Part shown: one piece after another, positions 1 to 8,706 of the stretch
Numbering within the stretch: position 1 is the first letter of the stretch
How the letters are laid out: each line of letters starts with the position of its first letter
Source of the DNA: Streptomyces jumonjinensis
Lineage (GTDB): Bacteria; Actinomycetota; Actinomycetes; Streptomycetales; Streptomycetaceae
Length of the DNA: 42,515 bases
Direction: 5' to 3'
NCBI RefSeq assembly: GCF_009600885.1
Contig: NZ_VCLA01000120.1
Span: forward strand, 1-42,515
The notes under the pieces: generated by a model
Databases searched by the model: none
Told to the model about the DNA's origin: nothing
Seen by the model: the letters and a program-made list of their open reading frames with translations, nothing else
Made by a program: the position numbers and the translations under genes

Positions 1-148
1 ACGTCCCGGCACCACCCCTGCGCGGCCCCCTCCCCTGAGACCCCAACCGCCCGCCAGTCTATCCCCTGTGCCGGGGAGCGCGGACCCCTCTCGTGAGACT
101 CGACCGCCGCTTATCCCGGGTGCTGGGCAACCCCGGCAAACCCAGCCC

Positions 149-236
149 GTCCGGGGGCCAAAATCAGCCCCTTGGGGGTCCCCCCGGACGAAGTCTGGGG
201 GAGTTTGAGGAGCGGGGGTTCGGGGGCTGGCCCCCG
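149..236. repeat. Intergenic inverted repeats of a Streptomyces type
   Basis: The first 342 bases contain no convincing gene. Two inverted repeats are visible. One pairs GTCCGGGGG (149-157) with CCCCCGGAC (181-189). The other is CGGGGGCTGGCCCCCG at 221-236. Between them is GAGTTTGAGGAGCGGGGGT, a motif I know as a common interspersed sequence downstream of Streptomyces genes. It lies downstream of the minus-strand ADP-ribosylglycohydrolase gene, so a transcription-terminating role for that gene is the simplest reading. There is no T tract, so this is inference. Confidence 0.45.
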
Positions 237-342
237 ACAAGGGCCCGCGCCCGGCAGGGCGGCTCGCACACAAGATCCAGATCCGCCGCCGCCGATCCCG
301 GCCGTACGAAGCGGGCCCAGCCGCTGGAGAGCGGCCCCCCGG

Positions 343-1470
343 TCAGGCGCGTGGGTAGCGGGTCAGCCAGCCGGGGGAGGCGGTGGTGGGGGTGTGGAGG
401 GCTGGGCCCTGGGTCATCTCCATCGCGAAGTCGTCCGCCAGCTCCAGCAGGGTCGGGCGGCCCTCCAGTTCGGAGAGCCAGGCGGGCGGCAGCGCGGTCT
501 CCCCGTGCAGTGCGCCGAGGAGCGCGCCCGTCACCGAGCCGGTCGCCGCCGAGGGGCCGTCGTGGTTGACCGCGAGGCGCAGTCCATGGCGGATGTCCTC
601 GCTGACGAGCGCCGAGTAGACCGCGGCGGCGAGCACCCCCTCCGCGTGGTGCCCCGCCGGGTCGGCGGCGCTCAGCCGCGTGACGCGCTCAGGGCCCGGC
701 GCCCCCTGCCGTACGGCCCCGAGCGCCGCCGTCAGCGCGTCGGTGACCGGCTGGTGTCCCGGCCGGGTGCCCACCAGGGTGAGAGCGCGCCCCACGGAGG
801 GCTCCAGGGCCTCACCGCGTGCCAGACCGTGCACGATGACGGCGAACGCGCCCGCCGAGAGATACGCGGTCGGATGGCCGTGGGTCTGTGCCGCGCACTC
901 CACGGCGAGCTGGCACACCAGCTGCGGCTCCCACCCGACGAGCAGCCCGAACGGGGCCGACCGGACGAGCGCGCCCGCGTCCCGGGCGGTGGGGTTCTTC
1001 GGGGCCTCCAGCGTGCCCATGTGCGGGTCCCCCAGCCCCATGAGGCTGGCCTTCGGAGGGTCGCGCCGGGTGTAGAGCCACTCCTCGCGGGCGAGCCACC
1101 CGTCGTCCTTGCGGCGCTCGTCGGGTCCCCAGTCGTGCTGGGTCGCGGCCCAGCGCAGATAGGCGCGGTGCACATCGGTCGGCGGATGCCAGGCCCCGGT
1201 GTCCCTGCGGACCTGGGCGCGTATCAGTCCGTCCACGGTGAAGAGGGTCAGCTGGGTCGCGGCGGTGACCGCGCCGCGGCGGCCGTACGCCGGTACGAGA
1301 TCGGTGAGGCCGTCCTCGCCGTGCGCCGCCTGTATCCCCGCCAGTGTGAGCCCGGCGATCCCCGCGCCGAGCGCGTCGCCGATGGCCGAGCCGAGGAGCG
1401 CGCCGCGCACCCGCGCCCGGAAGTCCTGCTGCTCGGCTCGCCCCCAGACGGCTGTGGCTGCTGCGCTCAC
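343..1470 (-). CDS. ADP-ribosylglycohydrolase family protein
   Basis: This 375-aa protein resembles the ADP-ribosylglycohydrolase (DraG/ARH) superfamily. These are dinuclear-magnesium enzymes that remove ADP-ribose from proteins or small molecules in the cytoplasm. Visible signatures are the N-terminal RGALLGSAIGDALG segment, where the family binds metal, and a C-terminal NHDGPSAATGSVTGALLGAL segment matching the second conserved metal loop. Length fits the family. The start is a GTG preceded by GGGAGGGG. No partner ADP-ribosyltransferase lies beside it, so the substrate is unknown. It is followed by the hairpin region at 149-236 and separated by 200 bases from the exported-protein gene upstream. 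The family call is firm; the substrate cannot be told. Confidence 0.85.
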   Translation of the reverse strand: MSAAATAVWGRAEQQDFRARVRGALLGSAIGDALGAGIAGLTLAGIQAAHGEDGLTDLVPAYGRRGAVTAATQLTLFTVDGLIRAQVRRDTGAWHPPTDVHRAYLRWAATQHDWGPDERRKDDGWLAREEWLYTRRDPPKASLMGLGDPHMGTLEAPKNPTARDAGALVRSAPFGLLVGWEPQLVCQLAVECAAQTHGHPTAYLSAGAFAVIVHGLARGEALEPSVGRALTLVGTRPGHQPVTDALTAALGAVRQGAPGPERVTRLSAADPAGHHAEGVLAAAVYSALVSEDIRHGLRLAVNHDGPSAATGSVTGALLGALHGETALPPAWLSELEGRPTLLELADDFAMEMTQGPALHTPTTASPGWLTRYPRA

Positions 1471-1670
1471 CGCGCGCCCCTCCCTGGACGTCGTTGCGGA
1501 CGTGGATGCTGCTGTGGTGCCCGGTGCGACCCTCTGAACCCCTGCCGGGGCAGCACTGTAATCGAACGGGCGGGAACCGGTCCGGCCGATGCGCGCGGGA
1601 CCGGCGGGGATGGGGAGACGGCTGGGAGAGTCTGTGGGAAAGGTGTGCGAGGTCGGCGAACCCGCCTCTG

Positions 1671-2234
1671 TCAGCGGACCACGACGACGGAGCTCCCCAC
1701 GACCGTGAAGTCCCAGAGCCGCTTTCCGTCGTCGGTGCGCACCCGTATCGCCCCGATCTGCTTGCCCGGTATCGGCTTGGGAGAGGAGCCGTCGACCGCG
1801 GCGGAGAAGGCGATGGGCACATTCCCCGAGCCGGTGAAGTAGATCACGTTCTCCACCGAGACACCGTCGGTGCCGGTGATGGCCGGGGTACGCCTGGAGA
1901 CGCTGTGCGTGCCGAGCGCGGGCTCCACATTGCCCGGCCAGACGGTGAAGGTGCTGAGCTGCTTACCGGCGGCGTCCACCAGCCAGGCGCGGTCCTGGCC
2001 CAGCGAGTACACGACGCGCTTGCCCACTCCCGAGTTCTCGGGGACGGCGGGAGGCTTGGCCGGGTTCTTGCCCTTCTGGTCGGACGCCGAGGGGCTGGCG
2101 CCCGCGGCGGGCTTGCGCGCGACGGCGTTCTGCGGGGCGGACTGGCCGGCCTGGACCGCGAGCAGCAGAACGCCGACGAGCGCCGCGGAGGTGAGACCGG
2201 TCACCAGCGCCGCGGACGAGATCTGTCGGGCCAT
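1671..2234 (-). CDS. Small exported or membrane-anchored hypothetical protein
   Basis: The 187-aa product begins MARQISSAALVTGLTSAALVGVLLLAVQAG. That is one hydrophobic helix fitting a signal anchor or signal peptide, followed by an Ala/Pro/Ser/Lys-rich linker (residues about 33-65). The extracytoplasmic domain of about 120 residues contains TFTVWPGNVEPALGTHSVSRR and a beta-rich C-terminus. The GTHSVSRR segment recalls the HxxxSRG region of L,D-transpeptidases, but no catalytic Cys is present, so I do not assign that activity. It lies downstream of fbiC, separated by a strong hairpin, so it is probably transcribed on its own. The function is unknown. Confidence 0.7.
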   Translation of the reverse strand: MARQISSAALVTGLTSAALVGVLLLAVQAGQSAPQNAVARKPAAGASPSASDQKGKNPAKPPAVPENSGVGKRVVYSLGQDRAWLVDAAGKQLSTFTVWPGNVEPALGTHSVSRRTPAITGTDGVSVENVIYFTGSGNVPIAFSAAVDGSSPKPIPGKQIGAIRVRTDDGKRLWDFTVVGSSVVVVR

Positions 2235-2317
2235 CGAGCAGTGTCTCCTCAGCTCTTCCCGCCCCCGGCGGGGGCCATGACGGCATGCAGCTTATCGGCT
2301 GATGTGCTGGAGGAACC

Positions 2318-2374
2318 GGGCGGAGCCCTTGGGCCGCCGGGTCCGGGGGCCCAAGCCGCGCAAGGGCTCCGCCC
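2318..2374 (-). terminator. Long hairpin terminator after fbiC
   Basis: A perfect 13-bp inverted repeat, GGGCGGAGCCCTT (2318-2330) and AAGGGCTCCGCCC (2362-2374), encloses a second repeat TTGGGCC/GGCCCAA. It starts about ten bases beyond the fbiC stop, on the downstream side. The stem is very stable and has no clear T run, as is usual for Streptomyces terminators. Confidence 0.7.
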
Positions 2375-2383
2375 ATGCCCGGC

Positions 2384-4966
2384 TCACTCGTTCACCAGCG
2401 GCAGCAGCTCGGGCAGCTGCCCGTCCGACCCCCGCGCCGTACGCATCCGCTCCTCCGGGACCTCCCCGTACAGCGTCGTCCGCGCCCTGGCCGGCCGTCC
2501 CGCCAGCTCGGCGATGCCGATCAGGTCCTTGATGGAGCGGTACGAGCCGTAGCGGGAGCCCGCCATACGGGAGATCGTCTCCTCCATCAGGGTGCCGCCG
2601 AGATCGTTGGCCCCGGAGCGGAGCATCTCGGCCGCACCCTCCGCGCCCAATTTCACCCAGCTCGTCTGGATATTGGTGATGTGGGGGTGGAGCAGCAGCC
2701 GGGCCATCGCGGTGACGGCCCGGTTGTCCCGGACGGTGGGGCCGGGGCGGGCGATCCCCGCGAGGTAGACGGGCGCGTTGGTGTGGATGAACGGAAGAGT
2801 GACGAACTCCGTGAATCCGCCGGTCTCCTGCTGGACGCGGGCGAGCGTACGGAAGTGGCCGAGCCAGTGCCGGGGCTGGTCGACATGTCCGTACATCATG
2901 GTCGACGACGAGCGCAGGCCCAGCTCATGGGCGGTGCTGACGACCTCGATCCAGGTCGCGGCGGGCAGCTTGCCCTTGGTGAGGATCCAGCGGACCTCGT
3001 CGTCGAGGATCTCGGCGGCGGTCCCGGGGATGGAGTCGAGCCCGGCCTCCTTGGCGGCCGTCAGCCACTCCCGGATGGACATCCCCGTCCGGGACGCGCC
3101 GTTGACGACCTCCATCGGCGAGAAGGCGTGCACATGCATGCCGGGGACGCGTTCCTTGACCGCGCGGACGATGTCGAAGTACGCCGTACCGGGCAGATCG
3201 GGGTGAATGCCTCCCTGCATGCAGACCTCGACCGCGCCCACGTCCCACGCCTGCGCCGCGCGGTCGGCGACCTGGTCGAGGGAGAGGGTGTACGCGTCGG
3301 CGTCCGTACGCCGCTGGGCGAAGGCGCAGAAGCGGCAGCCGGTGTAGCAGACGTTGGTGAAGTTGATGTTCCGTGTGACGACGTAGGTGACCTCGTCGCC
3401 GACCACGTCCCGGCGCAGCTCGTCGGCGATGCGGGTGAGGGCGTCGAGCGCGGGGCCGTCCGCGTGCAGCAGGGCGAGGGCCTCGTCGTCGGTGAGCCGG
3501 GTGGGGTCGTCGGCGGCCTGCCTCAGCGCCTGCCGGACATCGGTGTCGATGCGCTGCGGCACCATGCCGGGCGCGGCGGCCTCCCGCAGGGCCTCCCAGT
3601 CCCCGTACACGGCGTCGAAGTCGTCCCGGCGGTCGTGGGTGCGGCCCTCGGTGTCGATGGTCCGGTGCAGATCGGTGCGTCCGGCGGCGGTGAAGCCCTC
3701 GTCCGGCTCCTGCCAGGGCAGCCCGGCCGGGATCGCCCCGGAGTCGGCGAGTCCGGTCTCCAGGTCGGCGAGCGCCCGCACATGGGGCAGCAGCCGGGGG
3801 TCCAGCCAGGGCTCGCCGCGCTGGACGAACTCCGGGTAGACGCAGAGGCGTTCCTCCAGCCGGAATCCGGCGGCGGCCGAGTGCCGGGCCAGCTCGTCGA
3901 TCCGGGGCCAGGGGCGCTCGGGGTTGACATGGTCGGGGGTGAGCGGGGAGACGCCGCCCCAGTCGTCGATGCCCGCGCCGATGAGCCGCGCGTACTCGGC
4001 GTCCACCAGGTTTGGCGGGGCCTGGAGGCAGGCGGCGGGGCCCATGATGTGCCGGGCGACGGCGATCGTGGCGACCAGCTCGTCCAGTTCGGCGTCGGGC
4101 ATTCCGCGCATCGCCGTGTCCGGCTTGGCGCGGAAGTTCTGCATGATCAGTTCCTGGATGCCGTGGTAGGCGCGGGAGACTCGGCGCAGCGCGAAGAGCG
4201 AGTCGGCGCGCTCCTCGTAGGTCTCGCCGATGCCGATGAGCAGCCCGCTGGTGAACGGCACGGAGCTGCGGCCCGCGTCCTCCAGCACCCGCAGCCGTAC
4301 GGCCGGCTCCTTGTCGGGCGAGCCGTGGTGGGGGCCGCCGGGCTCGCTCCACAGCCGGGTGGCGGTGGTCTCCAGCATCATGCCCATGGAGGGCGCGACG
4401 GGCTTGAGCCGCTGGAAGTCGGTCCAGCTCATGACGCCGGGGTTGAGATGGGGCAGCAGCCCGGTCTCCTCCAGGATGCGGATCGACATGGCGCGGACGT
4501 ACGCGATGGTGTCGTCGTACCCCTCCGCCTCCAGCCACTCCCGGGCCTCGGGCCAGCGGTCCTCCGGCTTGTCGCCGAGGGTGATGAGGGCTTCCTTGCA
4601 GCCGAGCTCCGCGCCGCGCCGGGCGATGTCGAGGACCTCGTCGGGCGACATGAACATTCCATGGCCCGCGCGGCGGAGCTTGCCGGGGACGGTGGCGAAG
4701 GTGCAGTAGTGGCATTTGTCCCGGCAGAGCCGGGTGAGCGGGATGAACACGCTCTTCGAGTACGTGATCACTCCGGGCCGCCCCGCGGCCTCCAGGCCGG
4801 CGTCCCGTACGCGGGCGGCCGAGGCGCAGAGGTCCTCCAGATCACTCCCCCGCGCTTGCAGCAGCACAGCGGCCTCGGTGACATCGAGGGCAACCCCGTC
4901 CCTGGCTCGCTTCAGGGCGCGGCGCATGGCGTTCTCGGTGGGGCGTGCGGGCTCGTGATCCGTCAT
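2384..4966 (-). CDS. fbiC: Bifunctional FO biosynthesis protein (CofG/CofH fusion)
   Basis: This 860-aa enzyme makes 7,8-didemethyl-8-hydroxy-5-deazariboflavin (FO), the chromophore of coenzyme F420. It uses tyrosine and 5-amino-6-ribitylaminouracil, and two radical-SAM modules act in turn. The N-terminal CofG-like module carries CRDKCHYC (C81, C85, C88). The C-terminal CofH-like module carries CYTGCRFC (C540, C544, C547). Both are CxxxCxxC clusters for [4Fe-4S]. The reading frame is open upstream to 5158, but that extra stretch is Arg/Pro-rich and unlike the family. The ATG at 4966, giving [20 protein letters not shown], matches the usual FbiC length. The fused architecture is the actinobacterial form. 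An F420-dependent-type LLM oxidoreductase lies at 34.3 kb but not in the same operon. Confidence 0.97.
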   Translation of the reverse strand: MTDHEPARPTENAMRRALKRARDGVALDVTEAAVLLQARGSDLEDLCASAARVRDAGLEAAGRPGVITYSKSVFIPLTRLCRDKCHYCTFATVPGKLRRAGHGMFMSPDEVLDIARRGAELGCKEALITLGDKPEDRWPEAREWLEAEGYDDTIAYVRAMSIRILEETGLLPHLNPGVMSWTDFQRLKPVAPSMGMMLETTATRLWSEPGGPHHGSPDKEPAVRLRVLEDAGRSSVPFTSGLLIGIGETYEERADSLFALRRVSRAYHGIQELIMQNFRAKPDTAMRGMPDAELDELVATIAVARHIMGPAACLQAPPNLVDAEYARLIGAGIDDWGGVSPLTPDHVNPERPWPRIDELARHSAAAGFRLEERLCVYPEFVQRGEPWLDPRLLPHVRALADLETGLADSGAIPAGLPWQEPDEGFTAAGRTDLHRTIDTEGRTHDRRDDFDAVYGDWEALREAAAPGMVPQRIDTDVRQALRQAADDPTRLTDDEALALLHADGPALDALTRIADELRRDVVGDEVTYVVTRNINFTNVCYTGCRFCAFAQRRTDADAYTLSLDQVADRAAQAWDVGAVEVCMQGGIHPDLPGTAYFDIVRAVKERVPGMHVHAFSPMEVVNGASRTGMSIREWLTAAKEAGLDSIPGTAAEILDDEVRWILTKGKLPAATWIEVVSTAHELGLRSSSTMMYGHVDQPRHWLGHFRTLARVQQETGGFTEFVTLPFIHTNAPVYLAGIARPGPTVRDNRAVTAMARLLLHPHITNIQTSWVKLGAEGAAEMLRSGANDLGGTLMEETISRMAGSRYGSYRSIKDLIGIAELAGRPARARTTLYGEVPEERMRTARGSDGQLPELLPLVNE

Positions 4967-5202
4967 GAAGCCGAGCATACGAGCCGACCGTGGGCGGGGT
5001 GAGAGGGCGTCGGGGGTGAGAGGGCGTGGGGGCCGGGCGGGGAACTCCGCGATCTCCGACTCCCGTACCCGTTCGGGATGCCCGGGACGCCCGGGGCCGT
5101 GGAGGGGCCTGGCTGGGCGGACGGGCTGCGGGAGCGCGCGCGTGAGCTGGATCGGCATATGGCGCGCTGAGGCGCAACGCCATCACCGCCTGGTCCTCAC
5201 TG

Positions 5203-8200
5203 TCAGGCGGATGCGGATGCGGGGGCAGGGGGCTCCGCGCAGGTGGCAGGAGGTTCCGCACAGGCGGCAGGAGGTTCCGCGCAGGCGGCGGGGGTGAGGG
5301 TGGTGCCCCGGGTGAACTCGGTCCCGTAGGCGGACTCGCCCAGTTCGCGCCGGGCCCGGGTGGAGATACGGTCCACATCGCCGCGTTCGCCCAGCGGCAG
5401 CGGCACCCCCACCGAGGCGCGGGCCGTCGTCGCCGCCCCGAGCAGACGGGCCGCGTGAGCCGGGTGGCCGGACAGCAGCCGGGCGCCGGCCAGCCCCTCC
5501 AGCGCCAGCGCGAGCGCCCGTGGGTCGCCGGCGGCCCGCGCGGTGGCCAGCCCGTCCAGCTGTAGCTCCAGGGCCCGCTCCACCTGCCCCCGCGCCTCGG
5601 CGATGAAGCCCAGCTCGGCGAGGACCAGCGCCGGCATCCCCGGCTCGTACCCCATCTGCCGGTGCAGTGCGAGGACATGGACCATATGGGCCTCCGCCGC
5701 CTCCAGATCGCCCTCCCGGCGGGCCCCCATCCCGAGCCCGATCTCGGCGAACAGCTCGCCGAAGGTGTCGGACTGCTCGACGGCGAGCCGCCGGGCCCGC
5801 TCGTGGTACTCCCGGGCCTGCGGCAGATCCCCGGTCAGCAGCGTGATCCGGCCCAGCCCGGCGAGCTGGAACGACACCTCGGGCCAGAGCTCCAGCTCCT
5901 CCGCCATCCGCAGCCCGTCCCGCAGCAGCCGCCCCGCGTGCGGATAGTCGCCGACCACCTCCGCCCGCGTCTGCAACGGCACCATCGCCCGCAGCTGCCC
6001 CCACTGGTCGCCCAGTTCGCGGAAGATCTCCAGGCTCTGCTCGCCGTGCCGGCGCACCGCGTCGAAGTCGCCCCGCAGCTTCGCCTGGAAGGCCCGGCTG
6101 GCCAGCGCCGCCGCCGTGCCCCACTCATCGCCCAGCGAACGGAAAGCGGCCAGCGCGCGGGCCACCAGCTCCTCACTCGGCGACAGATCGGCGATACCGT
6201 ACAGATTGGAGCCCAGGAACCACTGCGCCCGCGCCCGCCCGCCCGGGTCGTCGACCTTCTCGTACTCCCCGTACTCCCCGTACTCCCCGTACGGCCGCAG
6301 CGCCGCCCGGTACTCGGACAGCGGGTCCGCGCTGCCGCCGAGCGCGAGGCGCACCCCGCCGAGCCAGGCCGTGGCCTTGGCGACCCGGGCGGCGTGTGCC
6401 GCCGGGTCCGCCGGGGCGGGGGCGGGCACCGAGAGCGCCTGGGCCAGCGAGCGCTCGGCCTCGCTGTTGCGGCCCCGCAGCTGCCAGTACCAGCTGAGCG
6501 CGTTCACCAGCCGCAGCGCGCGCTCCGCGTCCCCGGCCCGTACGGCGCTCTCCAGGGCGGTGCGCAGATTCGCGTTCTCCGCGTCCAGCCGGCGCAGCCA
6601 CTGCCGCTGGCCGTGGCCCCGCAGATGCGGTTCGGCCCGCTCGGCCAGCCCTGTGTAGTAGTCCTGGTGCCGCAGTTGGAGCCCGGTCAGCTCGCCGTTC
6701 TCCCGCAGCCGCTCGACGCAGTACGCGGTGACCGACTCCAGCAGCCGGTAGCGCGGCCCGTCCGCCGTGTCGGCGACCACCACCAGGGAGCCCTCCACCA
6801 GCCGCGCCAGCAGATCGAGCACCTCCGCCCGGTTCAGGTCCCCGGCGGGGCAGATCTCCTCGGCGGCGGCGAGGGTGCAGCCGTCGGCGTGCACCGCGAG
6901 ACGCCGCAGCACGGCGCGCTCCTGATCGCCGAGGAGGTCCCAGCTCCAGTCGATGACCGCCCGCAGGGTCCGCTGCCGGGCCGGGGCGCCGCGCACCCCG
7001 GAGGCCAGCAGATGGAAGCGGTCGTCCAGCCGGGCCGCCAGCTCGGCCACGCCCAGCACCCGTACCCGGGTCGCGGCCATCTCCACCGCCAGCGGAATGC
7101 CGTCCAGCCTGCGGCAGATCGCCGCGACCGCCTCCGCGTTGGACTCGTCGAGGACGAAGTGGGGGGCGGCGGCCGACGCGCGCGCCGCGAACAGCTCGAC
7201 CGCGCCCGGCCGGTCCAGCGGCTCCACCTCGCTGAGCCGCTCGCCCGCGACCCCCAACGGGATCTGGCTCGTCGCCAGCACCCGTAGCCGGGGCGCCGAC
7301 TTGAGCAGCCGCTCCACCAGTTCGGCGACGGGCGCGACGACATGCTCGCAGTTGTCGAGGACCAGCAGCGTCGGCTGGTCGCCCAGCGCCTGCACCACCC
7401 GGTCGGTCAGGGTCGGCGGGCCTGCTGCGGAGGAGGGCAGCGGGGAGATGTCGTCCCGTACCCCGAGCAGCGCGGCGACCAGCTCCCGTACCTCGGTGTC
7501 CCTCGGGCTGGGTGAGGGACTGAGCGGGCCGGGCGACGGGTCCAGCGCGGCGAGCTCGGCCAGCCGGACCCCGCCGGGGAAGGCCGGGGCCGCCTGAGCG
7601 GCGACCGCCAGGGCCAGCCGGGTCTTGCCGACCCCGCCGGGCCCGGTCAGCGTCACCAGCCGGTGGGCGTCGAGCGCCGCGCGCAGCCCGGCGACCGCCT
7701 CGCCCCGGCCGATCAGCTCCGTCAGCGCGCTCGGTACGTTCGACGGCGGCCGGGCCGCCGTGGTCGACGGCGAGGGAACGGCGGTCAGCGCCGGGTCCTG
7801 GGTGAGGATCGCCTGGTGCAGCGCGGCCAGTTCGGGACTCGGATCGAGCCCCAGCTGATCGGCGAGCCGCTCCCGCAGCTCGGCGTAGCTGCTCAGGGCC
7901 GCGCTCTGGCGGCCCGCGAGATAGAGCGCCCGTACATGCGCGGTACGCAGCCGCTCGCGCAGCGGGTGCAGGGCGACCAGATCGCCCAGGTCGTCGGCGA
8001 CCAGGGCGTGTTCCCCCAGCTCCAGCCGGGCCTCGGCCTGCTCCTCCAGCGCGGTCAGCCGCTGCTCCTCCAGCCGGGCGGCGGCGGCGCGGACGAACTC
8101 CTCGTCCGCGAAGTCCGCGAAGGCGGGCCCCCGCCACACCGCCAGCGCGTCGGCGAGCAGCGCCGCGCGTTCCCGGGGGTCCCCGGCGGCCCGCGCCCGG

Positions 8201-8535
8201 GCGGTCAGTTCGTGGAACCGGTCCGCGTCCACCGCGTCGGAGCCGGTACGCAGCCGGTAGCCGAGCGGGGTGAGCGAGACGACCAGGTCCCGGCCGCCGG
8301 GCTCGGCGGCCTCCAGGGCGCGGCGCAGCTGCCAGACCTTGTTCTGGAGCACCCCGGCCGGATTGCCCGGCAGCTTCGCGCCCCACAGGTCGTCGATCAG
8401 CCGGTCCGCGGAGACCGGGCGTCCCTGGTGCGCCAGAAGACAGGTGAGCAGAGCGCGGACCTTGAGCTCCGGGACCCTCACCGGCCGTCCGTCCGCTGTC
8501 CACACGCCCAATGGACCGAGCACCCCGAAACGCAT
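5203..8535 (-). CDS. AfsR/SARP-family regulator with NB-ARC and TPR domains
   Basis: This 1110-aa large SARP-type transcriptional activator starts MRFGVLGPLGVWTADG. An OmpR-like winged-helix DNA-binding domain (residues 1-95) is followed by a bacterial transcriptional activation domain (about 100-250). Next comes an ATP-binding NB-ARC module with Walker A TGPGGVGKTRLALAVA near residue 300 and LLVLDNCEH as Walker B. The rest is TPR-like helices (about 600-1070). It would act in the cytoplasm on direct-repeat operators. A divergent DHA2 transporter starts 171 bases away and is the obvious candidate target. Oddities are a 9-bp microsatellite coding repeated EYG and a 21-bp repeat coding a Cys/Pro-rich tail. 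No strong Shine-Dalgarno precedes the ATG. Confidence 0.93.
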   Translation of the reverse strand: MRFGVLGPLGVWTADGRPVRVPELKVRALLTCLLAHQGRPVSADRLIDDLWGAKLPGNPAGVLQNKVWQLRRALEAAEPGGRDLVVSLTPLGYRLRTGSDAVDADRFHELTARARAAGDPRERAALLADALAVWRGPAFADFADEEFVRAAAARLEEQRLTALEEQAEARLELGEHALVADDLGDLVALHPLRERLRTAHVRALYLAGRQSAALSSYAELRERLADQLGLDPSPELAALHQAILTQDPALTAVPSPSTTAARPPSNVPSALTELIGRGEAVAGLRAALDAHRLVTLTGPGGVGKTRLALAVAAQAAPAFPGGVRLAELAALDPSPGPLSPSPSPRDTEVRELVAALLGVRDDISPLPSSAAGPPTLTDRVVQALGDQPTLLVLDNCEHVVAPVAELVERLLKSAPRLRVLATSQIPLGVAGERLSEVEPLDRPGAVELFAARASAAAPHFVLDESNAEAVAAICRRLDGIPLAVEMAATRVRVLGVAELAARLDDRFHLLASGVRGAPARQRTLRAVIDWSWDLLGDQERAVLRRLAVHADGCTLAAAEEICPAGDLNRAEVLDLLARLVEGSLVVVADTADGPRYRLLESVTAYCVERLRENGELTGLQLRHQDYYTGLAERAEPHLRGHGQRQWLRRLDAENANLRTALESAVRAGDAERALRLVNALSWYWQLRGRNSEAERSLAQALSVPAPAPADPAAHAARVAKATAWLGGVRLALGGSADPLSEYRAALRPYGEYGEYGEYEKVDDPGGRARAQWFLGSNLYGIADLSPSEELVARALAAFRSLGDEWGTAAALASRAFQAKLRGDFDAVRRHGEQSLEIFRELGDQWGQLRAMVPLQTRAEVVGDYPHAGRLLRDGLRMAEELELWPEVSFQLAGLGRITLLTGDLPQAREYHERARRLAVEQSDTFGELFAEIGLGMGARREGDLEAAEAHMVHVLALHRQMGYEPGMPALVLAELGFIAEARGQVERALELQLDGLATARAAGDPRALALALEGLAGARLLSGHPAHAARLLGAATTARASVGVPLPLGERGDVDRISTRARRELGESAYGTEFTRGTTLTPAACAEPPAACAEPPATCAEPPAPASASA
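5225..5287. repeat. Three 21-bp tandem repeats in the SARP gene C-terminus
   Basis: Three copies of a 21-bp unit begin at 5225, 5246 and 5267 (GCAGGAGGTTCCGCACAGGCG type). They are in frame and code a repeated seven-residue CAEPPA(A/T) unit on the minus strand. Slippage would change tail length without breaking the frame. Confidence 0.8.
6262..6292. repeat. 9-bp microsatellite coding EYG repeats in the SARP gene
   Basis: GTACTCCCC is repeated three times from 6262, followed by a partial copy GTAC. On the minus strand it codes alternating Glu-Tyr-Gly residues between helical repeats of the TPR region. It is in frame, so copy-number changes would be tolerated. Confidence 0.8.
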
Positions 8536-8585
8536 GTGATCACGCTAACCCACGCGAGGAACCGCGCCATGGCCGATACCGGGCC

Positions 8586-8666
8586 ATCGCGAACAGCCCG
8601 GTAGCGATCGCGAACAGCCTGGGGGGCGACCGAGAGCAGACCGAGAGCGGCCCGTGAGCGCACGGG
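8586..8666. promoter_or_regulatory. Direct repeats and palindrome between SARP and efflux genes
   Basis: This divergent intergenic region holds ordered repeats. ATCGCGAACAGCC occurs at 8586-8598 and again at 8607-8619, a 21-bp period (two helical turns). GACCGAGAGC occurs twice with an 11-bp period, starting at 8628 and 8639, and CGACCGAGAG recurs just before the transporter start (8687-8696). A perfect palindrome CCCGTG-AGCG-CACGGG lies at 8651-8666. SARP activators are known to bind direct repeats spaced by 11 bp or multiples. These are therefore good candidates for operators of the neighbouring regulator or its promoter; that assignment is inference. Confidence 0.5.
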
Positions 8667-8706
8667 CGCACGGTGGGGCTCCGCAGCGACCGAGAGAAGG
8701 AACCCC

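Noticed and set aside
1671..2234. L,D-transpeptidase assignment for the small exported protein
   Set aside because: The GTHSVSRR segment is suggestive, but the catalytic Cys of the YkuD family is missing and the domain is too short.
2375..5002. 875-codon plus-strand frame opposite fbiC
   Set aside because: It is antisense to a clear radical-SAM fusion, Gly/Arg/Pro/Val-rich without domains, and arises from GC-rich wobble positions.
4967..5158. Upstream extension of fbiC to the ATG at 5158
   Set aside because: The extra 64 residues are Arg/Pro-rich and unlike FbiC; the start at 4966 gives the usual N-terminus.
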